Below are positions 7,801-18,431 of a stretch of DNA of 64,000 nt, piece by piece (within the stretch, counting starts at the first letter, position 1; every line of letters starts with the position of its first letter). The stretch spans positions 61,276,001 through 61,340,000 of the forward strand of contig OX031057.1 of NCBI GenBank assembly GCA_943736015.1, given 5' to 3'. This DNA comes from Tridacna crocea (Eukaryota > Mollusca > Bivalvia > Cardiida > Cardiidae). The notes under the pieces were generated by a model. That model searched no databases, was not told the DNA's origin, and saw nothing but the letters and a program-made list of their open reading frames with translations. A program made the translations under genes and the position numbers.

Positions 7801-10800
7801 TGCGCAAAAATATAAAATTCAGAAGCAACTGGTTGCTGTTGCGGAAACTTTTTCCGATAAAAAAATCTTGTTCTTGTTTGAAGAATTTAGAAGTAGGCCA
7901 TAAAGATACAATAAGATGTAAGAATAACTAAAAATCAGTTTTTTTCTTTGATAGGGTAGAAAACATTGTGGGAAAAGGAGAAAATGCTGGTAACCTGCAT
8001 TTCTCCTTTCCTCAGATTATTTTCAAAAGCCTTCTCTTTCAGGGGTGTTAATAAAAGGCGTCATTGTGTGGTAAAAGGTTAATAAGAATAAACAGATATC
8101 CCCCCCTTTCCCATCAGCCAATCAAATCTCTTCCCTCTCTGAAATTATCCAATCAGAGAAGCTTTAAGGAAATCAGAATGGGAACCAAGAGCCAAAATCA
8201 GAATGGGAACCAACAGCCAATCAGATATTCAACAGCCAATCAGAGAGCTTCAAAATCGCTCCAAAATGGCGCCATAATTTATCGAAAAAAACAGTGAAAA
8301 AAAAACGGCATAAAAGTGGATTTAAAGTCTTCTTTAAAGGCTGCTGTGCAGTCCTTGGCGAACTGCCAGGCATGCACCATCCACACATGCCAGATTTCAC
8401 TGAAAATGGGCAAACATTTAAGAAAATAGGGGCGCAGCAGACCTCGTTATGGTCTTTTGAAGCCCCTTGCAAGAATGCAAGAATTACTTCCCTTAGACCC
8501 TCGATGCAAGCCCCCCCCCCCCCCGAAGCACTTCACTGGATTCGCTTTTCTAACTCAGCCCACAATAAATGCTGCACATTGAAACTTTCAATAAGCCAAA
8601 GTGATCAATGTACAGTGTAAAAAAAGCCCCAGAAATTAATGCAACAAATGGCTAAAAAAAGACTGAAAACTCTTTTTGTTGCTTCCTATTGCATATATCA
8701 AACAAAGGCAACTGAAGTGTAATTTTTCTAATCTCTTCAAACCGCAACAAGAAACCCAGTTACGTTGACTACAGTCTCATATATGCCAGTTACGCTCATG
8801 CGAAAACCCCAGAAAATAATGTGACAAGTGGCTAAAAAAAGACTGAATGCTTCTTATTGCATAAATCAAACAAATGGAACAAAATTTTTAATGTATATTT
8901 TTTTCCTCCAATCTCTTTATACCATAAAGACAAGTCTATTTATGTTGACTACGGTCTCAAAGGTGCCGGTTACGTATCCGTGAAAACGCGAAAAATCGAC
9001 TTACGGAACAGTTCATAGCAGATGACACCTGTTGCTTGATAGGTCAAATATAGGGAACTTAATTTCTAATATCTGTTTTTTACTCCTCTAGCCTTTTTTT
9101 ACCGTGACAACAAACCCATTTAGGTTGTCTATTGTCTCGCAGGTGCCAGTTACGTACCCGCGAAAACATGAAAAATCGACTTACGGAACATTTTATAGCA
9201 GACGACAACTGTTGCTTAAAGTCAATTATAGGGATTTTTCTATTTTTTCTTTTTCATTTTCTCTCACTAGGGCCAATGATTTGGTTACGATGACCATCTC
9301 ACCCATACTTGACTGATACGTGCTGCGCATAAAATCGTAAAATCAACTTTGACATTTTCGGAGGCAACTGATACCTGTTAAACAAATCAAAGAAAGGTAA
9401 TCAAAATTTTTCCCTGTTTTCTTACCAGGGTCATGAAAACATTAAACCAATTTTGACGACCGTGCGAGTCAAAAGTCAATTTTATGTTTAATCGCTGCGC
9501 AAAAATATAAAATTCAGAAGCAACTGGTTGCTGTTGCGGAAACTTTTTCCGATAAAAAAATCTTGTTCTTGTTTGAAGAATTTAGAAGTAGGCCATAAAG
9601 ATACAATAAGATGTAAGAATAACTAAAAATCAGTTTTTTTCTTTGATAGGGTAGAAAACATTGTGGGAAAAGGAGAAAATGCTGGTAACCTGCATTTCTC
9701 CTTTCCTCAGATTATTTTCAAAAGCCTTCTCTTTCAGGGGTGTTAATAAAAGGCGTCATTGTGTGGTAAAAGGTTAATAAGAATAAACAGATATCCCCCC
9801 CTTTCCCATCAGCCAATCAAATCTCTTCCCTCTCTGAAATTATCCAATCAGAGAAGCTTTAAGGAAATCAGAATGGGAACCAAGAGCCAAAATCAGAATG
9901 GGAACCAACAGCCAATCAGATATTCAACAGCCAATCAGAGAGCTTCAAAATCGCTCCAAAATGGCGCCATAATTTATCGAAAAAAACAGTGAAAAAAAAA
10001 CGGCATAAAAGTGGATTTAAAGTCTTCTTTAAAGGCTGCTGTGCAGTCCTTGGCGAACTGCCAGGCATGCACCATCCACACATGCCAGATTTCACTGAAA
10101 ATGGGCAAACATTTAAGAAAATAGGGGCGCAGCAGACCTCGTTATGGTCTTTTGAAGCCCCTTGCAAGAATGCAAGAATTACTTCCCTTAGACCCTCGAT
10201 GCAAGCCCCCCCCCCCCCCGAAGCACTTCACTGGATTCGCTTTTCTAACTCAGCCCACAATAAATGCTGCACATTGAAACTTTCAATAAGCCAAAGTGAT
10301 CAATGTACAGTGTAAAAAAAGCCCCAGAAATTAATGCAACAAATGGCTAAAAAAAGACTGAAAACTCTTTTTGTTGCTTCCTATTGCATATATCAAACAA
10401 AGGCAACTGAAGTGTAATTTTTCTAATCTCTTCAAACCGCAACAAGAAACCCAGTTACGTTGACTACAGTCTCATATATGCCAGTTACGCTCATGCGAAA
10501 ACCCCAGAAAATAATGTGACAAGTGGCTAAAAAAAGACTGAATGCTTCTTATTGCATAAATCAAACAAATGGAACAAAATTTTTAATGTATATTTTTTTC
10601 CTCCAATCTCTTTATACCATAAAGACAAGTCTATTTATGTTGACTACGGTCTCAAAGGTGCCGGTTACGTATCCGTGAAAACGCGAAAAATCGACTTACG
10701 GAACAGTTCATAGCAGATGACACCTGTTGCTTGATAGGTCAAATATAGGGAACTTAATTTCTAATATCTGTTTTTTACTCCTCTAGCCTTTTTTTACCGT

Positions 10801-13711
10801 GACAACAAACCCATTTAGGTTGTCTATTGTCTCGCAGGTGCCAGTTACGTACCCGCGAAAACATGAAAAATCGACTTACGGAACATTTTATAGCAGACGA
10901 CAACTGTTGCTTAAAGTCAATTATAGGGATTTTTCTATTTTTTCTTTTTCATTTTCTCTCACTAGGGCCAATGATTTGGTTACGATGACCATCTCACCCA
11001 TACTTGACTGATACGTGCTGCGCATAAAATCGTAAAATCAACTTTGACATTTTCGGAGGCAACTGATACCTGTTAAACAAATCAAAGAAAGGTAATCAAA
11101 ATTTTTCCCTGTTTTCTTACCAGGGTCATGAAAACATTAAACCAATTTTGACGACCGTGCGAGTCAAAAGTCAATTTTATGTTTAATCGCTGCGCAAAAA
11201 TATAAAATTCAGAAGCAACTGGTTGCTGTTGCGGAAACTTTTTCCGATAAAAAAATCTTGTTCTTGTTTGAAGAATTTAGAAGTAGGCCATAAAGATACA
11301 ATAAGATGTAAGAATAACTAAAAATCAGTTTTTTTCTTTGATAGGGTAGAAAACATTGTGGGAAAAGGAGAAAATGCTGGTAACCTGCATTTCTCCTTTC
11401 CTCAGATTATTTTCAAAAGCCTTCTCTTTCAGGGGTGTTAATAAAAGGCGTCATTGTGTGGTAAAAGGTTAATAAGAATAAACAGATATCCCCCCCTTTC
11501 CCATCAGCCAATCAAATCTCTTCCCTCTCTGAAATTATCCAATCAGAGAAGCTTTAAGGAAATCAGAATGGGAACCAAGAGCCAAAATCAGAATGGGAAC
11601 CAACAGCCAATCAGATATTCAACAGCCAATCAGAGAGCTTCAAAATCGCTCCAAAATGGCGCCATAATTTATCGAAAAAAACAGTGAAAAAAAAACGGCA
11701 TAAAAGTGGATTTAAAGTCTTCTTTAAAGGCTGCTGTGCAGTCCTTGGCGAACTGCCAGGCATGCACCATCCACACATGCCAGATTTCACTGAAAATGGG
11801 CAAACATTTAAGAAAATAGGGGCGCAGCAGACCTCGTTATGGTCTTTTGAAGCCCCTTGCAAGAATGCAAGAATTACTTCCCTTAGACCCTCGATGCAAG
11901 CCCCCCCCCCCCCCGAAGCACTTCACTGGATTCGCTTTTCTAACTCAGCCCACAATAAATGCTGCACATTGAAACTTTCAATAAGCCAAAGTGATCAATG
12001 TACAGTGTAAAAAAAGCCCCAGAAATTAATGCAACAAATGGCTAAAAAAAGACTGAAAACTCTTTTTGTTGCTTCCTATTGCATATATCAAACAAAGGCA
12101 ACTGAAGTGTAATTTTTCTAATCTCTTCAAACCGCAACAAGAAACCCAGTTACGTTGACTACAGTCTCATATATGCCAGTTACGCTCATGCGAAAACCCC
12201 AGAAAATAATGTGACAAGTGGCTAAAAAAAGACTGAATGCTTCTTATTGCATAAATCAAACAAATGGAACAAAATTTTTAATGTATATTTTTTTCCTCCA
12301 ATCTCTTTATACCATAAAGACAAGTCTATTTATGTTGACTACGGTCTCAAAGGTGCCGGTTACGTATCCGTGAAAACGCGAAAAATCGACTTACGGAACA
12401 GTTCATAGCAGATGACACCTGTTGCTTGATAGGTCAAATATAGGGAACTTAATTTCTAATATCTGTTTTTTACTCCTCTAGCCTTTTTTTACCGTGACAA
12501 CAAACCCATTTAGGTTGTCTATTGTCTCGCAGGTGCCAGTTACGTACCCGCGAAAACATGAAAAATCGACTTACGGAACATTTTATAGCAGACGACAACT
12601 GTTGCTTAAAGTCAATTATAGGGATTTTTCTATTTTTTCTTTTTCATTTTCTCTCACTAGGGCCAATGATTTGGTTACGATGACCATCTCACCCATACTT
12701 GACTGATACGTGCTGCGCATAAAATCGTAAAATCAACTTTGACATTTTCGGAGGCAACTGATACCTGTTAAACAAATCAAAGAAAGGTAATCAAAATTTT
12801 TCCCTGTTTTCTTACCAGGGTCATGAAAACATTAAACCAATTTTGACGACCGTGCGAGTCAAAAGTCAATTTTATGTTTAATCGCTGCGCAAAAATATAA
12901 AATTCAGAAGCAACTGGTTGCTGTTGCGGAAACTTTTTCCGATAAAAAAATCTTGTTCTTGTTTGAAGAATTTAGAAGTAGGCCATAAAGATACAATAAG
13001 ATGTAAGAATAACTAAAAATCAGTTTTTTTCTTTGATAGGGTAGAAAACATTGTGGGAAAAGGAGAAAATGCTGGTAACCTGCATTTCTCCTTTCCTCAG
13101 ATTATTTTCAAAAGCCTTCTCTTTCAGGGGTGTTAATAAAAGGCGTCATTGTGTGGTAAAAGGTTAATAAGAATAAACAGATATCCCCCCCTTTCCCATC
13201 AGCCAATCAAATCTCTTCCCTCTCTGAAATTATCCAATCAGAGAAGCTTTAAGGAAATCAGAATGGGAACCAAGAGCCAAAATCAGAATGGGAACCAACA
13301 GCCAATCAGATATTCAACAGCCAATCAGAGAGCTTCAAAATCGCTCCAAAATGGCGCCATAATTTATCGAAAAAAACAGTGAAAAAAAAACGGCATAAAA
13401 GTGGATTTAAAGTCTTCTTTAAAGGCTGCTGTGCAGTCCTTGGCGAACTGCCAGGCATGCACCATCCACACATGCCAGATTTCACTGAAAATGGGCAAAC
13501 ATTTAAGAAAATAGGGGCGCAGCAGACCTCGTTATGGTCTTTTGAAGCCCCTTGCAAGAATGCAAGAATTACTTCCCTTAGACCCTCGATGCAAGCCCCC
13601 CCCCCCCCCGAAGCACTTCACTGGATTCGCTTTTCTAACTCAGCCCACAATAAATGCTGCACATTGAAACTTTCAATAAGCCAAAGTGATCAATGTACAG
13701 TGTAAAAAAAG
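1847..13711 (+). repeat. Units M2-M8, seven 1,695-bp copies identical to M1
   Basis: Unit starts are 1847, 3542, 5237, 6932, 8627, 10322 and 12017. Because four units equal 6,780 bp, lines 1-6780 and 6781-13560 can be compared base for base, and I saw no difference, including the C14 run. All sub-features described for M1 recur at +1,695 steps. Such identity implies very recent amplification or homogenisation, or assembler copying. Confidence 0.93.
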
Positions 13712-13977
13712 CCCCAGAAATTAATGCAACAAATGGCTAAAAAAAGACTGAAAACTCTTTTTGTTGCTTCCTATTGCATATATCAAACAAAGGCAACTGA
13801 AGTGTAATTTTTCTAATCTCTTCAAACCGCAACAAGAAACCCAGTTACGTTGACTACAGTCTCATATATGCCAGTTACGCTCATGCGAAAACCCCAGAAA
13901 ATAATGTGACAAGTGGCTAAAAAAAGACTGAATGCTTCTTATTGCATAAATCAAACAAATGGAACAAAATTTTTAAT

Positions 13978-13983
13978 GTATAT
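13978..13983 (+). repeat. Target-site duplication GTATAT, left copy
   Basis: GTATAT occurs once at this place in uninterrupted units (418-423 in M1) and on both sides of the insertion here. The duplication is exactly 6 bp. Confidence 0.93.
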
Positions 13984-13999
13984 CAGTGCTCTCAATAAG
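13984..13999 (+). repeat. Left terminal inverted repeat (16 bp)
   Basis: CAGTGCTCTCAATAAG is the exact reverse complement of 15298-15313. With one inserted base, similarity extends a few bases inward (GGAC on the left, CGGAC read inward from the right). Confidence 0.95.
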
Positions 14000-14009
14000 G
14001 GACCATTTC

Positions 14010-14070
14010 AGGAATTTTTGTAATTCCATGTTCAAATTTTAGGAATTTTTTTTAAAAAATCAGGAATTTT
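14010..14070 (+). repeat. Left subterminal repeats AGGAATTTT x3
   Basis: AGGAATTTT is found at 14010, 14041 and 14062, with an inverted partial copy (AATTCC) near 14022. Clustered short repeats just inside a TIR are typical transposase-binding sites in hAT elements; that role is inferred here. Confidence 0.6.
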
Positions 14071-15120
14071 TTTTCCACATCGGTCAATGTGGTCTTGAGC
14101 TTAGATTTATTTTGATTGTGTTGCGGAATGACCAACCTTATGTTGTGGTTACACTAAAGTTTTATCCAGGAAGACATGTCCTTAGAATAACCATATATTG
14201 GGGGTAAAAATGCATATACATGTATATCTATAACAAAACTGATCATGACATGTGATTGGCTGGTAACTTAAGGTGGTATAATTCTCATGGAAAACAGCTA
14301 TTTCCACTATAATAATTATAATCCTAAAAAAAAGTTGCTACAATTGAAAATGAGCATTTTTGTACTACTTTGACCGAGCCACTTTTTCCATTTTTTTCCT
14401 TTTAAAAATTATCATTTATAAATCTAGGGCCACTCTATTTTCATTACAAAAGGAAATAAGAATTACCTCCCTTTTCTGAAAAAAGAACAAAATATCAACA
14501 AATATCTTCAAGATGGACATCAAATAAATTTCTGGTCCATTAGAAATGTGCAAAAATATTATACCATTATAAATCCTTATTTATCAATTAATAAGAAATT
14601 TCATTCCATTTTGCGCTAGAAGTGTTAGGATGGTAATAACTGAAGAATTATAACCATAACCATGTTTCATAATTGTTAAAATGACGTGTTGCACAACAGC
14701 CTGTTTCTTTCTTCATTTGTTTCAAACCAAGTGAACATGCGAAACCATCCATCTTGTATTTTTGATGTGCATGGATTTCTTTGAGTTTCCTAGTGGATTA
14801 TGGAAGACACGTATTTCAGACAGACGTGAATTCCTTCGTAAACGACGGTCACGTCGCACAATGATTCTTTCAAAAAAAAAAACTCCTTTATAAGTACGCT
14901 GCATAATTCCCGAAAGAAATCTATCGCTGCAGTCAAATTAAAGACGATTGCTTACTAAGTGATCTTAATTGATGGACCAATTAAACACGTACCATAATCC
15001 GGTCATAAATTGGATAAACAATCGCATATGTGTAATTGTCATCGGTACACCGTAATCTGGATCACCAAAACGCTTTTACATGACTATAGAGGCTCTTTGT
15101 AAAGCGCCTTCCTTACATTG
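14071..15120. other. Transposon interior, no gene recognised
   Basis: This is about 1 kb of AT-rich sequence with no protein motif I recognise. A 60-codon ATG frame on the minus strand (14722-14904) has no recognisable domain. AATTACCTCCCTT at 14461-14473 is a motif I associate with mollusc repeats. A CATATACATGTATAT palindromic patch lies near 14213-14227 and an A11 run near 14872-14882. Confidence 0.5.
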
Positions 15121-15123
15121 AAT

Positions 15124-15296
15124 GGACGTTATCGAAGTTTTCCACACGCGTCAAACCCTTTGTGCATTAAAAAAAAAAAACGTCCGGGTTGAAATTCTCG
15201 GACGTTTTTGTCATAATATGGACGTTAAAAAAACGTCCGACTTGGAAAATGCCGACGTTTTTTCTAAAAATTTGGACGTAATACACGTCGACGTCC
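15124..15296 (+). repeat. Right subterminal GGACGT/ACGTCC array with hairpins
   Basis: GGACGT lies at 15124, 15200, 15220 and 15274, ACGTCC at 15180, 15233 and 15291, and a variant CGACGT at 15253. Inverted pairs form hairpins: AAAAACGTCCG (15176-15186) with CGGACGTTTTT (15199-15209), 11 bp; and GGACGTT (15220-15226) with AACGTCC (15232-15238), 7 bp. A 10-bp palindrome ACGTCGACGT lies at 15285-15294. Transposase binding is the likely role. Confidence 0.75.
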
Positions 15297-15297
15297 G

Positions 15298-15313
15298 CTT
15301 ATTGAGAGCACTG
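15298..15313 (-). repeat. Right terminal inverted repeat (16 bp)
   Basis: CTTATTGAGAGCACTG is the perfect inverse of the left end and is followed at once by the second GTATAT. Confidence 0.95.
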
Positions 15314-15319
15314 GTATAT
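15314..15319 (+). repeat. Target-site duplication GTATAT, right copy
   Basis: This is the second copy of the 6-bp target. The subrepeat B sequence resumes here in register with other units. Confidence 0.93.
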
Positions 15320-16738
15320 TTTTTTCCTCAATCTCTTTATACCATAAAGACAAGTCTATTTATGTTGACTACGGTCTCAAAGGTGCCGGTTACGTATCCG
15401 TGAAAACGCGAAAAATCGACTTACGGAACAGTTCATAGCAGATGACACCTGTTGCTTGATAGGTCAAATATAGGGAATTTAATTTCTAATATCTGTTTTT
15501 TACTCCTCTAGCCTTTTTTTACCGTGACAACAAACCCATTTAGGTTGTCTATTGTCTCGCAGGTGCCAGTTACGTACCCGCGAAAACATGAAAAATCGAC
15601 TTACGGAACATTTTATAGCAGACGACAACTGTTGCTTAAAGTCAATTATAGGGATTTTTCTATTTTTTCTTTTTCATTTTCTCTCACTAGGGCCAATGAT
15701 TTGGTTACGATGACCATCTCACCCATACTTGACTGATACGTGCTGCGCATAAAATCGTAAAATCAACTTTGACATTTTCGGAGGCAACTGATACCTGTTA
15801 AACAAATCAAAGAAAGGTAATCAAAATTTTTCCCTGTTTTCTTACCAGGGTCATGAAAACATTAAACCAATTTTGACGACCGTGCGAGTCAAAAGTCAAT
15901 TTTATGTTTAATCGCTGCGCAAAAATATAAAATTCAGAAGCAACTGGTTGCTGTTGCGGAAACTTTTTCCGATAAAAAAATCTTGTTCTTGTTTGAAGAA
16001 TTTAGAAGTAGGCCATAAAGATACAATAAGATGTAAGAATAACTAAAAATCAGTTTTTTTCTTTGATAGGGTAGAAAACATTGTGGGAAAAGGAGAAAAT
16101 GCTGGTAACCTGCATTTCTCCTTTCCTCAGATTATTTTCAAAAGCCTTCTCTTTCAGGGGTGTTAATAAAAGGCGTCATTGTGTGGTAAAAGGTTAATAA
16201 GAATAAACAGATATCTCCCCCCTTTCCCATCAGCCAATCAAATCTCTTCCCTCTCTGAAATTATCCAATCAGAGAAGCTTTAAGGAAATCAGAATGGGAA
16301 CCAAGAGCCAAAATCAGAATGGGAACCAACAGCCAATCAGATATTCAACAGCCAATCAGAGAGCTTCAAAATCGCTCCAAAATGGCGCCATAATTTATCG
16401 AAAAAAACAGTGAAAAAAAAACGGCATAAAAGTGGATTTAAAGTCTTCTTTAAAGGCTGCTGTGCAGTCCTTGGCGAACTGCCAGGCATGCACCATCCAC
16501 ACATGCCAGATTTCACTGAAAATGGGCAAACATTTAAGAAAATAGGGGCGCAGCAGACCTCGTTATGGTCTTTTGAAGCCCCTTGCAAGAATGCAAGAAT
16601 TACTTCCCTTAGACCCTCGATGCAAGCCCCCCCCCCGAAGCACTTCACTGGATTCGCTTTTCTAACTCAGCCCACAATAAATGCTGCACATTGAAACTTT
16701 CAATAAGCCAAAGTGATCAATGTACAGTGTAAAAAAAG

Positions 16739-18431
16739 CCCCAGAAATTAATGCAACAAATGGCTAAAAAAAGACTGAAAACTCTTTTTGTTGCTTCCTA
16801 TTGCATATATCAAACAAAGGCAACTGAAGTGTAATTTTTCTAATCTCTTCAAACCGCAACAAGAAACCCAGTTACGTTGACTACAGTCTCATATATGCCA
16901 GTTACGCTCATGCGAAAACCCCAGAAAATAATGTGACAAGTGGCTAAAAAAAGACTGAATGCTTCTTATTGCATAAATCAAACAAATGGAACAAAATTTT
17001 TAATGTATATTTTTTTCCTCCAATCTCTTTATACCATAAAGACAAGTCTATTTATGTTGACTACGGTCTCAAAGGTGCCGGTTACGTATCCGTGAAAACG
17101 CGAAAAATCGACTTACGGAACAGTTCATAGCAGATGACACCTGTTGCTTGATAGGTCAAATATAGGGAACTTAATTTCTAATATCTATTTTTTACTCCTC
17201 TAGCCTTTTTTTACCGTGACAACAAACCCATTTAGGTTGTCTATTGTCTCGCAGGTGCCAGTTACGTACCCGCGAAAACATGAAAAATCGACTTACGGAA
17301 CATTTTATAGCAGACGACAACTGTTGCTTAAAGTCAATTATAGGGATTTTTCTATTTTTTCTTTTTCATTTTCTCTCACTAGGGCCAATGATTTGGTTAC
17401 GATGACCATCTCACCCATACTTGACTGATACGTGCTGCGCATAAAATCGTAAAATCAACTTTGACATTTTCGGAGGCAACTGATACCTGTTAAACAAATC
17501 AAAGAAAGGTAATCAAAATTTTTCCCTGTTTTCTTACCAGGGTCATGAAAACATTAAACCAATTTTGACGACCGTGCGAGTCAAAAGTCAATTTTATGTT
17601 TAATCGCTGCGCAAAAATATAAAATTCAGAAGCAACTGGTTGCTGTTGCGGAAACTTTTTCCGATAAAAAAATCTTGTTCTTGTTTGAAGAATTTAGAAG
17701 TAGGCCATAAAGATACAATAAGATGTAAGAATAACTAAAAATCAGTTTTTTTCTTTGATAGGGTAGAAAACATTGTGGGAAAAGGAGAAAATGCTGGTAA
17801 CCTGCATTTCTCCTTTCCTCAGATTATTTTCAAAAGCCTTCTCTTTCAGGGGTGTTAATAAAAGGCGTCATTGTGTGGTAAAAGGTTAATAAGAATAAAC
17901 AGATATCCCCCCCCTTTCCCATCAGCCAATCAAATCTCTTCCCTCTCTGAAATTATCCAATCAGAGAAGCTTTAAGGATATCAGAATGGGAACCAAGAGC
18001 CAAAATCAGAATGGGAACCAACAGCCAATCAGATATTCAACAGCCAATCAGAGAGCTTCAAAATCGCTCCAAAATGGCGCCATAATTTATCGAAAAAAAC
18101 AGTGAAAAAAAAACGGCATAAAAGTGGATTTAAAGTCTTCCTTAAAGGCTGCTGTGCAGTCCTTGGCGAACTGCCAGGCATGCACCATCCACACATGCCA
18201 GATTTCACTGAAAATGGGCAAACATTTAAGAAAATAGGGGCGCAGCAGACCACGTTATGGTCTTTTGAAGCCCCTTGCAAGAATGCAAGAATTACTTCCC
18301 TTAGACCCTCGATGCAAGCCCCCCCCCCTGAAGCACTTCACTGGATTCGCTTTTCTAACTCAGCCCACAATAAATGCTGCACATTGAAACTTTCAATAAG
18401 CCAAAGTGATCAATGTACAGTGTAAAAAAAG
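16739..18431 (+). repeat. Unit M10 (1,693 bp), most private changes in the left half
   Basis: It differs from M1 by A at 17187, T at 17979, C at 18141, A at 18252 and a C10-T run ending at 18329, and it has C8 in the first C tract. It is the next unit to the right of the transposon-bearing one. Confidence 0.93.

Larger units (their letters stand above)
13984..15313. mobile_element. 1,330-bp non-autonomous TIR DNA transposon, hAT-like ends
   Basis: The insertion is bounded by perfect 16-bp inverted repeats (CAGTGCTCTCAATAAG / CTTATTGAGAGCACTG) and a 6-bp duplication of target DNA. The ends fit the hAT consensus CAGNG. hAT elements usually make 8-bp duplications, but 5- and 6-bp groups are described; IS3EU and Dada elements also make 6-bp ones and cannot be excluded. 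No transposase is visible: only short frames occur inside, so it is a deletion derivative or a large MITE moved in trans. It has different subterminal repeats at each end (AGGAATTTT left, GGACGT right). It occurs once in the window. Confidence 0.9.
13712..16738 (+). repeat. Unit M9, interrupted by a transposon
   Basis: The unit is split in subrepeat B: its left part is 13712-13983 and its right part resumes at 15314 with the target duplication. The left part is identical to M1. The right part has private changes: one C lost in CCTCC (near 15328), T at 15478, C-T-C6 in the first C tract near 16215, and a C run of only 10 at 16625-16634. Confidence 0.95.

Noticed and set aside
14274-14566. Possible nested MITE inside the transposon (TGGTATAAT / ATTATACCA)
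   Set aside because: The inverted match is only 9 bp of AT-rich sequence, with no target duplication at the putative ends.
14722-14904. 60-codon minus-strand ATG frame in the transposon
   Set aside because: It includes a homopolymer-encoded FFF stretch, has no transposase motif or other domain, and its length is expected by chance.
15122-15403. 93-codon frame spanning the right transposon end
   Set aside because: It crosses the terminal repeat and target duplication into satellite DNA, so it is a chance fusion created by the insertion.
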